Origin: a bacterium
GTDB taxonomy: Bacteria > Patescibacteriota > Saccharimonadia > UBA4664
Direction of reading: 5' to 3'
Assembly (NCBI GenBank): GCA_027449805.1
Contig: DAIDKY010000035.1
Coordinates: 1-7,726 of the forward strand
Length of the DNA: 7,726 nucleotides
Below are positions 1 through 5,782 of this stretch, in pieces. Each line of letters starts with the position of its first letter. The stretch's first letter is position 1. The position numbers and the translations under genes are program-made. The notes under the pieces were generated by a model, which was given only the letters and a program-made list of their open reading frames with translations, ran no database searches and was not told where the DNA came from.

Positions 1-307
1 AATCCTTCGCCGCTGCCGTGACGACCGCACTCCCTGTATTGCCCGAGTAATCCTTGCCGGTGCATAGGGTGCTATAGTCGCTCGTCTTTTGGGCGGCACA
101 CTCAATGACAACACCATAAGGTACGAATTGTTTGCCGTTAGGTGCAATAATCTTATTCCCAATCACCTTGAAACCGGATCCGGCTACGGCAGTATTACCG
201 TGGTATTGTCGATAGGCGTACCAACCCGCAAAGACGATCAATCCGATAACTGCAAAGACCAAAATAGCTTCGATCAGACTAAAGCCTTTGTTGTGGCCGT
301 TTTTCAT
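1..307 (-). CDS. Pilin-leader glycoside hydrolase, GH5-like (partial, C-terminus beyond window)
   Basis: The first 102 codons of a larger minus-strand gene are visible. The N-terminus is a class III prepilin leader: short basic MKNGHNKG, cleavage predicted between G8 and F9, glutamate at mature position 5 (E13), then a hydrophobic helix ending in FAGWYAYRQY. After a short linker, residues about 45-75 (KVIGNKIIAPNGKQFVPYGV) match the opening strand of GH5 glycosidases, where a 'dGkpfvlrGvn'-like segment starts the TIM barrel. The catalytic residues lie outside the window, so GH5 is a likely call, not a proven one. The expected role is an extracellular cellulase or mannanase-type enzyme held at the cell surface by the pilin helix. 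The leader closely resembles that of the GH26 gene at 3152-4141. It starts 23 bases after the flavoprotein gene, with no Shine-Dalgarno but an extended -10 box 6 bases before the ATG. Confidence 0.75.
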   Translation of the reverse strand, partial: MKNGHNKGFSLIEAILVFAVIGLIVFAGWYAYRQYHGNTAVAGSGFKVIGNKIIAPNGKQFVPYGVVIECAAQKTSDYSTLCTGKDYSGNTGSAVVTAAAKD

Positions 308-313
308 AGACTA

Positions 314-324
314 ATCTTAGCATA
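314..324 (-). promoter_or_regulatory. Extended -10 promoter for the GH5-like gene, possible leaderless start
   Basis: The minus strand reads TATG-C-TAAGAT, then six bases, then the ATG at 307. This is a TGn-extended -10 box (4 of 6 hexamer matches). A start point at the usual distance would fall on or next to the ATG. The nine bases GCACTTATG here recur at the same distance from the ATG of the SemiSWEET gene. No convincing -35 or Shine-Dalgarno site is seen. Confidence 0.5.
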
Positions 325-330
325 AGTGCA

Positions 331-1206
331 TTAATTATCGGCTAGATAACGTCGAAAATTAACCTCGTTTGGAATAATACGAATTATGACATAGACGCCT
401 TGCTGCAGGCTCGTAACCGGCGGCAGCTGCTTGCCCTTAATGTAATTGCGAGGCTTGGTCATCTGAGTGAAAACAACCGACTTTAACTGCTCGTCACGCA
501 CGACCTCCGCCAAACCCTGAATCTGCAGCGTATTCGCCGACGACACATCACTGATCGTGAAGGCGACCTGCTGATGCGACAGGATATTGCGAGCCTTCGT
601 CGTCTCGGACCTGGTTAGTATATACAGCTCATTGTTTGCATTGTACGAATAATAAACCGTCGCACCGTGGACGTTACCGGTTCCGTCTACCGTCGAGACC
701 ACGCCGACATCATGCGATTTTAAGAAGTCGACAGCGGCAGGAGGAAATTTCCTAGAAGCAGCCTTTATCGGCTCGGCATCTATGCTCTCTTCCTGCGCCC
801 CGTAGGCATATCCAAGATTCTTTGACTCAACGTAATCAACAAAGACCTGAGCAGCCCGTCGATTAACGTACCCGACGGTATAATCCTGACCTCTGCAACG
901 AAGACTGAGACTGCCAAGCGGCCCCGAGAAACCCAGAGTAACGTCGGTCAGGAAGTCGTAAGATAAATCATCGCAGGTGGTATACGAGGCTCTATGCTGC
1001 AAATAAATTATCCTATGTTCGGTCGCAACGAGAATCGGCCCTCTGCCGCCATATATACTGTATGCCACGCCCTTTACATGCTCATCATCGTGAATAACGT
1101 TGTAAAGATATTGACTCGAAGTGTTTGTCAGCCCTCGCTTCGTCATACCGGCGGCGATAAGCTCCTGCTTAACCCGCTCTTGTCGTTTAACGATCGATTC
1201 AGTCAT
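331..1206 (-). CDS. PH-like domain fused to a pyridoxamine-5'-phosphate-oxidase-like split barrel
   Basis: This is a 291-residue, apparently soluble cytoplasmic protein with no signal peptide or membrane helix. Residues about 1-130 are consistent with a bacterial PH-like domain: an N-terminal helix, then KGVAYSIYGGRGPILVATEH followed by RIIYL and alternating strands. A linker rich in charged residues (about 135-155) leads to residues 155-290, which look like a PNPOx-like FMN-binding split barrel: VDFLKSHDVGVVSTVD, then GNVHGATVYYSY, ELYILTRSETTKARNI, VAFTISD and a late GVYVIIRIIP strand. Members of this superfamily bind flavins (FMN, F420) or haem, and many are not PLP enzymes, so the substrate is unknown. 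A weak GGGG-type ribosome site lies just before the ATG. The pilin-GH5 gene starts 23 bases downstream. Confidence is high for the split barrel and lower for the PH-like half. Confidence 0.8.
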   Translation of the reverse strand: MTESIVKRQERVKQELIAAGMTKRGLTNTSSQYLYNVIHDDEHVKGVAYSIYGGRGPILVATEHRIIYLQHRASYTTCDDLSYDFLTDVTLGFSGPLGSLSLRCRGQDYTVGYVNRRAAQVFVDYVESKNLGYAYGAQEESIDAEPIKAASRKFPPAAVDFLKSHDVGVVSTVDGTGNVHGATVYYSYNANNELYILTRSETTKARNILSHQQVAFTISDVSSANTLQIQGLAEVVRDEQLKSVVFTQMTKPRNYIKGKQLPPVTSLQQGVYVIIRIIPNEVNFRRYLADN

Positions 1207-1260
1207 ACTATCCCCGCAATCCGACGACGCTAGTTTATTGCATTCATCTGTCTACTAATC

Positions 1261-1268
1261 ATTATAAT
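1261..1268. promoter_or_regulatory. Palindromic ATTATAAT, possible shared -10 of divergent promoters
   Basis: ATTATAAT reads the same on both strands and so offers a perfect TATAAT in each direction, between the divergent flavoprotein gene (ATG at 1206) and the DUF5670-like gene (ATG at 1351). The matching -35 elements are poor: TTGCAT at 1238-1243 on plus with a 19-base spacer, and nothing convincing on minus. Treat it as a candidate only. Confidence 0.35.
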
Positions 1269-1350
1269 GCAGCGTAAATTATAGGTCTAACCGTATATTT
1301 AGGCCCGGCCAAACAATTACAATTAAGATAAGCTATAGAAGGAGATTGAA

Positions 1351-1500
1351 ATGTTAGTCCTATTCGCAGCACTTCTGGTCGTAGTCTGGCTCGTCGGACT
1401 CCTAAATCATGTCGGGGGCGACTATATCAATCTATTGCTGTTCATTGCGGTTATATTCATGCTCTATGATTTTATATTAAACCAGAAACCAAAGAGCTAG
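1351..1500 (+). CDS. Small membrane protein, DUF5670 / Lmo0937-family-like
   Basis: This 49-residue protein is preceded by a strong Shine-Dalgarno, AAGGAG at 1339-1344, six bases before the ATG. It begins MLVLFAALLVVVWLVGLL, has a short polar turn (NHVGGDY), a second hydrophobic stretch INLLLFIAVIFMLYDFI and a basic tail. This matches the pattern of the Lmo0937/DUF5670 family: a WLxGL motif, a central glycine pair, then an LLLxIA helix. These are short two-helix membrane proteins, often stress-linked in other bacteria, with unknown biochemical function. The stop codon overlaps the stop of the convergent pilin-like gene within a single CTAG. Confidence 0.8.
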   Translation: MLVLFAALLVVVWLVGLLNHVGGDYINLLLFIAVIFMLYDFILNQKPKS

Positions 1501-1793
1501 AAACCTGCGGCCTGGCTGGACAGCTGGGTGCTGTCAACATTACTAGAGCTAACGTCCGTCTGATTGAGCGCCTGCAGGGCGCTATTCAAATCGGCTGATG
1601 TAGAAACCTGCGGGGTAGCAGGAACCGAAGTCGTTGGCGAAAGATAATTCAAAGCCTTGGTTGTCTTGGCTGCAGCAGTAGATTTTTCCGTATGCTGATT
1701 CCAAGCCAGATAACCGGCACCAACAATACCGACTACTATAACGATCGCAATCACTACCTCAACAACAGCGAAGCCTTCTTGTCGGGTCTTCAT
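1497..1793 (-). CDS. Small type IV pilin-like protein (98 aa)
   Basis: The N-terminus is a class III prepilin leader: MKTRQEG, cleavage between G7 and F8, glutamate at mature position 5 (E12), then the hydrophobic helix VVIAIVIVVGIVGAGYLAW. The rest (about residues 33-98) is a low-complexity Ser/Thr/Ala/Gln tail without cysteines, too short for a classical globular pilin head. It may be a minor pilin or simply a pilin-anchored surface peptide. It starts one base after the stop of the secreted-protein gene, and its ribosome site lies inside that gene, so the two are almost certainly translated together. The stop overlaps the convergent DUF5670-like gene. Confidence 0.8.
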   Translation of the reverse strand: MKTRQEGFAVVEVVIAIVIVVGIVGAGYLAWNQHTEKSTAAAKTTKALNYLSPTTSVPATPQVSTSADLNSALQALNQTDVSSSNVDSTQLSSQAAGF

Positions 1794-1794
1794 T

Positions 1795-2376
1795 CTACTG
1801 TCCTCCTGTTGTAGTTTGATTGAGTGCGGGCAGAGCCTGACCCTGGGCTTGAGCCACCCCGACGATCAGATTCTTGACGGCCGTACGATAACTCTGCAAG
1901 TCGGTAATCTCTAGCTTTAAGTAGCCCTGAAAGGATGAAACCATTCCTTTTGGATCATTCCCCGTACAGTTAAAGCTTGTGTTCGTACTCAATGATTTAA
2001 AATCACTATTAGCCTGAGCCTGTGCAGCGTTAACGGCGGCAACAAGCTGATCATAGTTGCTAAAGGTTTTACCCTGTTTGACGTAGAGCGCCTCAACCCG
2101 AGTGGCGATGGTCCCAAACAGAGCGATTTGATTCTGAGCCCGAGTGTCTATACGCGACATAATGGTCTTAATAACGTTCTCGCGGTTCTGACAGGCTTGT
2201 AGTTGTGCGGCTGCCAAGTGGGTTTGGGCGTTAGCCTGAGCAGCGGTACTGTGACTGGAGCCCTGACTGCTGGATACCTGAGCATGAACGGAGGCTTGAG
2301 CCGGCAGTGCGAGTGCGGGTGAACTGCCAACCAGTGCCAAAAGTATCGCCGCGACTAGAAATCTTACTGCCTTCAT
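1795..2376 (-). CDS. Secreted Ala/Gln-rich helical protein of unknown function
   Basis: The protein is 193 residues from the preferred start (MKAVRFLVAAILLALVGSSP...). It has a standard Sec signal peptide: basic n-region, hydrophobic core, and probable signal peptidase I cleavage after PALA. An upstream in-frame ATG at 2397 would add MHERIEI, an unusual acidic n-region; neither start has a good Shine-Dalgarno. The mature protein has a Ser/Gln-rich segment followed by long predicted helices (about residues 55-180, with ENVIKTIMSRIDTRAQNQIA and later LKLEITDLQSYRTAVKNLI). Two cysteines (CQNREN and FNCTG) could form one disulfide. I do not recognise the family. Pairing with a pilin-like protein suggests a surface or periplasm-like partner of that pilin. 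A strong sigma-70-type promoter precedes it. Confidence 0.75.
   Translation of the reverse strand: MKAVRFLVAAILLALVGSSPALALPAQASVHAQVSSSQGSSHSTAAQANAQTHLAAAQLQACQNRENVIKTIMSRIDTRAQNQIALFGTIATRVEALYVKQGKTFSNYDQLVAAVNAAQAQANSDFKSLSTNTSFNCTGNDPKGMVSSFQGYLKLEITDLQSYRTAVKNLIVGVAQAQGQALPALNQTTTGGQ
1801..1806 (-). promoter_or_regulatory. Shine-Dalgarno embedded in the upstream gene
   Basis: On the minus strand GGAGGA sits seven bases before the ATG at 1793 and at the same time encodes the penultimate glycines (GGQ-stop) of the upstream protein. This layout supports translational coupling of the secreted protein and the pilin-like protein. Confidence 0.75.
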
Positions 2377-2423
2377 TATTTCAATACGCTCATGCAAGAT
2401 GCATCCATTTTTATGTAGATATA

Positions 2424-2452
2424 TTATTACGCTTATGCTGTGGTATTGTCAA
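2424..2452 (-). promoter_or_regulatory. Sigma-70-type promoter of the secreted protein / pilin-like unit
   Basis: On the minus strand a perfect -35 box TTGACA (2447-2452) is followed by a 17-base spacer and TAATAA (2424-2429) as -10. Transcription should start near 2417, giving a leader of about 40 bases to the ATG at 2376. Confidence 0.75.
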
Positions 2453-2487
2453 GATTTTCTAACCCGAATGCGTCGTTGATTTTAAGT

Positions 2488-2499
2488 TTTTGATCAAAA
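2488..2499. repeat. 12-bp perfect palindrome in divergent spacer
   Basis: TTTTGATCAAAA is a perfect palindrome in the 225-base spacer between the divergent secreted-protein gene and the small two-helix gene. It lies upstream of the minus-strand promoter and could be a regulator site, or an AT-rich chance palindrome. No clear -35/-10 pair for the plus-strand gene was found in this spacer. Confidence 0.3.
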
Positions 2500-2622
2500 C
2501 TCAGATCCAATAATCACGTCTGTGGGAATAAGATATTTTGTAACACTAGACGTATATATACATCCTTAACCGGTCTACTATTAGCTTAGGATAGTCATTA
2601 AAGGATATTTGGAGGCGTCATT

Positions 2623-2844
2623 ATGTTAGCCACGACCCTGCTAGGGTTCACCATCACTACGATTTGGTTTGGTATTCTATTGCTAATATGGATTGCGATC
2701 GCTTTCTGGCCGGCTCGCGTGGCAGCTCGCAAGGGACACAGTTTCCTAGGCTACTTTGTCTTTAGCCTTGTCTTCTTCCCTCTCGCCTTGCTGGTAGCCT
2801 ACCTAGTCGACGACAGAAGCATGGGTTCGCCAAACTATACCTGA
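2623..2844 (+). CDS. Small two-helix membrane protein, partner of a SHOCT protein
   Basis: This 73-residue protein has a good ribosome site (GGAGG at 2611-2615, seven bases before the ATG). It has two membrane helices, about residues 6-29 (ending WIAIAFWP) and 42-62 (YFVFSLVFFPLALLVAYLV), joined by the basic loop ARVAARKGHSFLG. The FWPxxVAxxKGHSFLGYF...FFPLAL pattern resembles small bacterial membrane proteins that often occur beside, or fused to, a C-terminal SHOCT domain. The next gene is exactly such a domain. Function is unknown. The TGA stop is read normally. Confidence 0.75.
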   Translation: MLATTLLGFTITTIWFGILLLIWIAIAFWPARVAARKGHSFLGYFVFSLVFFPLALLVAYLVDDRSMGSPNYT

Positions 2845-2894
2845 GCGCGGCACGATTAGATTGAAATCAGACATAATTTAGGAGGACAGATATT

Positions 2895-3122
2895 ATGGGA
2901 CCACGAGGTAGAGCCGGCCGTCGAAGAGGCTTAGTCGTAGGAGCGGCCGTTGGCAGTTCGATCACCCGGAAAAACGCTCAGGCAAAAGAACCGGCAACAC
3001 CAGCCGAGACCAACAGCAATGAGCAGTTTGCTGAACTAGAAAAGCTAGGCCAACTTAAGGCAGAGGGTGTTCTAACGCAAGAAGAGTTTGATGCTAAGAA
3101 GAAGCAGATCTTGGGACTGTAG
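2895..3122 (+). CDS. SHOCT-domain small protein
   Basis: This 75-residue protein has AGGAGG at 2880-2885, nine bases before the ATG. The N-terminus is very basic and glycine-rich (MGPRGRAGRRRGLVVGAAVG), then comes a polar linker rich in Ala/Glu/Thr, then residues about 45-75 form a SHOCT (short C-terminal) domain: FAELEKLGQLKAEGVLTQEE followed by FDAKKKQIL. SHOCT domains are small helical pairs found at the ends of many membrane and stress proteins and are thought to mediate oligomer contacts. It lies 50 bases after the two-helix gene and is probably co-transcribed. The two may be a split form of one two-part protein. It ends 29 bases from the convergent GH26 gene, with no clear terminator. 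Confidence 0.85.
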   Translation: MGPRGRAGRRRGLVVGAAVGSSITRKNAQAKEPATPAETNSNEQFAELEKLGQLKAEGVLTQEEFDAKKKQILGL

Positions 3123-3151
3123 GTTGTTCGCGTGAACTTATCTGTGTTGAG

Positions 3152-4141
3152 CTACTTTACGCTCGTTATAAAATACGACGCTTCTGCTAGACTCTTAAAC
3201 GCAGTAACGCCGTTTCCGGTTAACGACCAGTTACCAGCCGAACCCGTAGCGTCAAAATATACAATCGCTTTTATGTCAGGGAACTTGCTAGGTAGATCAG
3301 CCTGTATACCTTGTAGGTAAGCCTGTTGATCAGTGGCCATGGCAGCCGTCTCGGCTATTATGATCGGTTTTGTATGGACCGACCACTGACGATAAAAAGA
3401 AGAAAAGACATTACTAAAGGCAGACTGGCCTTGTCCTTTCCTGTCGTAACCGTCCACGCCAACCCAATCGACATAAGTATCACCGGGATAATATTGTGCG
3501 GCATCTTTTTGTACGCTGGGCGACCAAACAAAGGCAACGTTGGGCACATTTACGCTATGAAAAATATTCCAGATATGTTGCCAGGCTTTTATATAAGCGC
3601 TGCCGTTACCATATCCGTCGCATTGGCTATTAAAACTGTCAGGTATATTCATCTCCCAGTACCAACGTAAAAAGACCGGTTTGGCATACACTTTTATGCT
3701 CTTCGCATATGTAGTAATTATAGTATCATCGGCGCCGGAACTGATTTGCGATACATTGCCGCAGGACCAATCGATCAGCGGTATTGAGCCGTTCTTGTTA
3801 ATGGCAGCTAGAGTAGTTACAGGTAACGGTGCCTTAAACGGCGTGTAAACGTGCAGCACCGCTACCGAGCTGCCGATTATACTGTTAAAGGCGGATAATT
3901 GTTGAATCTCCTGCCATCCCGGCACCGTTTTACCGATTTTTGGCGGATTTGTCGGGTTGATCCAGGCTCCTAGGTAGGCTCCCTTCGCTGGAATCTGAGG
4001 TTGCCCCATCGTACTGCCCACCGCAGAGCTCTTACCGTACTGCATATAGGCATACCAGCCGGCAAATACGATCATGCCGACAACGGCGATAACAACAATA
4101 ATTTCGATGATACTAAAGCCTCTAGTCTTGTTCCTAATCAT
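3152..4141 (-). CDS. Pilin-leader glycoside hydrolase, GH26-like (beta-mannanase family)
   Basis: The protein has 329 residues. The N-terminus is a class III prepilin leader (MIRNKTRG, cleavage G8/F9, E13 = mature E5) with hydrophobic helix to about residue 32 (IVFAGWYAYMQY) and a short linker. Residues about 54-325 form a GH26-like TIM barrel: GAYLGAWINP at the start, then FLRWYWEMN (R159, E163 as the likely acid/base; compare the family's R-x-x-HEMN), VAFVWSPS, VDWVGVDGYD, and KPIIIAETA with E264 as the likely nucleophile. The usual His before the acid/base Glu is Trp here. GH26 enzymes mostly cut beta-mannans, some beta-1,3-xylan or mixed-linkage glucan; the substrate cannot be read from sequence. 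The start overlaps the YHYH stop (ATGA), indicating coupled translation. No Sec signal peptide or dockerin is present. The alternative that it is a catalytically altered surface binder is less likely because both Glu residues are kept. Confidence 0.85.
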   Translation of the reverse strand: MIRNKTRGFSIIEIIVVIAVVGMIVFAGWYAYMQYGKSSAVGSTMGQPQIPAKGAYLGAWINPTNPPKIGKTVPGWQEIQQLSAFNSIIGSSVAVLHVYTPFKAPLPVTTLAAINKNGSIPLIDWSCGNVSQISSGADDTIITTYAKSIKVYAKPVFLRWYWEMNIPDSFNSQCDGYGNGSAYIKAWQHIWNIFHSVNVPNVAFVWSPSVQKDAAQYYPGDTYVDWVGVDGYDRKGQGQSAFSNVFSSFYRQWSVHTKPIIIAETAAMATDQQAYLQGIQADLPSKFPDIKAIVYFDATGSAGNWSLTGNGVTAFKSLAEASYFITSVK

Positions 4142-5181
4142 CCTAATAACCTAACTGATGTGCCATGAAAGCAACCAACCGTATAAGGATACTCAAGAGT
4201 AACATCATAATGATAAATATTGGTCATTTTCCCATCCCAATCGACCTGACTGGTGCGGCCGTGGCAAACGTCGAGATCGGCATTGGTCGGTAAATTTCCA
4301 TTCGCGTCGCGCTCCACGTAAATGCCATAACCATCTAGAGCGTAGCCGACCAGGGTTGATGATCCGGTTGCCTTATCGCGGATACAAGATGGCACGTTAT
4401 GGTAATGATACATTTCCTGACCGTTCGGATGCCCGTTACATAAATCTTGCGTTTCGTGAGCGACGGCATCACGACCCGCATCATCGAGGGCATCAAAGAG
4501 CAGGACGCCATCATTCAGAACGCCGATCGCCCCCAATGGCAAACAACTTATCGAGGCAGCGGCGGTAGGGTTAATCGGCAAACTATAACTTAAGCTCTGA
4601 GTCGCTATATGGTTGGGATTAGTGTCGAACTGATAAGCGGGATCGCTACGACTAATCGGGAAATTGCCGGTTGGATAGTTTTCCGGGAGATCATTGGTCG
4701 ATATTATCCGCCTATCACCGCTTATAGAGTTAGAATAATCAGCTGCCGGCCAGGTATTGGAGCCTTCGACAGCAATTTTTGTCTCGGCGTTCCAGGTTCC
4801 AGTTGACGTGTTTATCCAGCTGCCGGCATGTCTGGCGCCGCCACCCCGAAAGTTTGTAGTACACGAGTCTATATAGCCGACCTGCGGCGATGAAGCCACT
4901 TTGCCGTCGCCAAGCGGTATAGAGGTGTCTGCTACGGGCGGACCATGCCATACATTTCCATTTGCAGGCTTGCTGACCGGCGAAGCGGGTTTTGGAGAAG
5001 CCACTACTACATTAGATGTGACTGTCTTGGAATGATATGATACGAGAAGCAAACTTGTCGCCCCAACTACAACCAATAGACCGGCAGCAAGTATAATAAT
5101 TCGGTATCTATGCCAAACAGATATCTTCGGTTGGTCTAAAGTCGCCGGCTCTAACTCGGATTGTTGCTGATTGGGGTACAT
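4138..5181 (-). CDS. YHYH-domain surface protein
   Basis: This is a roughly 347-residue single-pass protein. Numbered from the upstream ATG at 5187 (MVMYPNQ), a Gln-rich cytoplasmic tail precedes a membrane helix at about 29-50 (IIILAAGLLVVVGATSLLLV), then a Pro/Ser/Lys linker and a large outer domain. The signature EMYHYHNVPSC gives Y260-H261-Y262-H263, and a second NIYHYDVTLEYPYTVGC follows near 324-339 along with LDGYGIYVERD. Six cysteines (109, 215, 250, 268, 308, 339) suggest three disulfides. YHYH proteins are widespread secreted proteins whose His-rich motif may bind metal; their activity is not established. The preferred start is the second ATG (5181), because an extended -10 box ends seven bases before it and there is no Shine-Dalgarno. 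It overlaps the GH26 gene by four bases, so the two are probably made together. Confidence 0.85.
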   Translation of the reverse strand: MYPNQQQSELEPATLDQPKISVWHRYRIIILAAGLLVVVGATSLLLVSYHSKTVTSNVVVASPKPASPVSKPANGNVWHGPPVADTSIPLGDGKVASSPQVGYIDSCTTNFRGGGARHAGSWINTSTGTWNAETKIAVEGSNTWPAADYSNSISGDRRIISTNDLPENYPTGNFPISRSDPAYQFDTNPNHIATQSLSYSLPINPTAAASISCLPLGAIGVLNDGVLLFDALDDAGRDAVAHETQDLCNGHPNGQEMYHYHNVPSCIRDKATGSSTLVGYALDGYGIYVERDANGNLPTNADLDVCHGRTSQVDWDGKMTNIYHYDVTLEYPYTVGCFHGTSVRLLG

Positions 5182-5188
5182 AACCATA

Positions 5189-5197
5189 ACTTTAACA
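5189..5197 (-). promoter_or_regulatory. Extended -10 promoter, possible leaderless start of the YHYH gene
   Basis: The minus strand reads TG-T-TAAAGT, with the hexamer ending seven bases before the ATG at 5181. The same TGTTAAAGT is found before the SemiSWEET gene. It overlaps the end of the upstream small gene, so the YHYH gene may be transcribed both from here and by read-through. Confidence 0.45.
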
Positions 5198-5199
5198 AG

Positions 5200-5361
5200 T
5201 TAGCCGAAGAATCTAAAATAAAAAGCCGTGAATATCAGTACTATGCCAATGTTAGCAATCAACCTTTCCCAAAATTCATGCCGAAAGAACAACAAGTCGA
5301 CACCTACGATCACAACTATCATCACTAAAACCAAAGGAATTGCGGCTAGGCTTCTTTTCAT
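5200..5361 (-). CDS. Small two-helix membrane protein (53 aa)
   Basis: The open frame encodes 53 residues: MKRSLAAIPLVLVMIVVIVG, then VDLLFFRHEFWERLIANIG, then IVLIFTAFYFRFFG. A basic start, first helix at about 5-25, an amphipathic middle with the charged FRHEFWERL segment and a second helix at about 36-49 make a credible small membrane protein with positive ends inside. It fits exactly between the SemiSWEET gene (36 bases upstream) and the YHYH gene (18 bases downstream). There is no Shine-Dalgarno; TACAAA ends six bases before the ATG, weakly echoing the leaderless pattern of its neighbours. I do not recognise a named family. Confidence 0.7.
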   Translation of the reverse strand: MKRSLAAIPLVLVMIVVIVGVDLLFFRHEFWERLIANIGIVLIFTAFYFRFFG

Positions 5362-5397
5362 GACTTATTTGTACCGGCTTTTACTAAAAACTGAAAT

Positions 5398-5712
5398 CTA
5401 GCCATATAACAAAACCCCTACGACAACCATCAGGTTGGCTATTTCCCATAACATAAAACTAACGATAATGCTCTTGTCTCGATGGGCGATTCCATAGAGT
5501 ATCCACGGGAACGTTACGATGAAGATAAGCGCCCAAGTTGTCAGCGACACTCCAGCGGCATTGTGAGTTGAGAATATACTATAAATTTGAGGCAAGACCG
5601 TGAATGGCCCTACGACTCCGGCGATAAAGGTAACTCGATCTAACAGGACTAAATACGAGGTGTCTGCTTTCGTTTGACGACGAGATTTATGGCGTTGACC
5701 GAGATAATGCAT
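5398..5712 (-). CDS. SemiSWEET-type sugar transporter (PQ-loop, 3 TM)
   Basis: The protein has 104 residues, close to the family's usual 85-100, plus a basic N-terminal tail of about 20 residues. Three membrane helices are visible: about 24-46 containing the GPFTVLPQIYSIF PQ-loop motif (P41-Q42), about 55-75 (TTWALIFIVTFPWILYGI) and about 81-103 (IIVSFMLWEIANLMVVVGVL). SemiSWEETs work as dimers and let mono- or disaccharides cross the membrane down their gradient; the key prolines act as hinges. Next to GH26 and YHYH genes it plausibly imports sugars released outside the cell, although the substrate is unknown. The only usable ATG has no Shine-Dalgarno but an extended -10 box six bases upstream, suggesting a leaderless mRNA. 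Confidence 0.85.
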   Translation of the reverse strand: MHYLGQRHKSRRQTKADTSYLVLLDRVTFIAGVVGPFTVLPQIYSIFSTHNAAGVSLTTWALIFIVTFPWILYGIAHRDKSIIVSFMLWEIANLMVVVGVLLYG

Positions 5713-5718
5713 AAATTA

Positions 5719-5729
5719 ACTTTAACATA
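5719..5729 (-). promoter_or_regulatory. Extended -10 promoter, possible leaderless start of the SemiSWEET gene
   Basis: The minus strand reads TATG-T-TAAAGT, then six bases, then ATG at 5712. The preceding GCACTTATG is identical in sequence and position to that before the GH5-like gene at 307. No -35 match is seen at 17 bases, as expected of an extended -10 promoter. It lies directly after a terminator on the same strand. Confidence 0.55.
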
Positions 5730-5752
5730 AGTGCTATGGCTGAATTAGACAT

Positions 5753-5782
5753 AAAAAAACCCTCGGCCATAGAGGCTTCGGG
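5753..5782 (-). terminator. Rho-independent terminator
   Basis: On the minus strand arms CCCGAAGCC (5774-5782) and GGCCGAGGG (5760-5768) form a hairpin with paired ends (three C-G pairs at base and at top, internal mismatches) and a five-base loop, followed by seven T's (5753-5759). A shorter CCTC/GAGG alternative is also possible. It closes the unit containing the 41-residue membrane peptide and separates it from the SemiSWEET promoter. Confidence 0.65.

Noticed and set aside
994..1233. Plus-strand open frame of 79 codons
   Set aside because: It is antisense to the N-terminal half of the flavoprotein gene and has no ribosome site.
1519..1535. GACAGC/GCTGTC hairpin as terminator of the DUF5670-like gene
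   Set aside because: It lies inside the pilin-like coding region and is not followed by T's.
3326..3670. Plus-strand open frame of 114 codons
   Set aside because: It lies wholly antisense within the GH26 gene, has no ribosome site and no recognisable domain.
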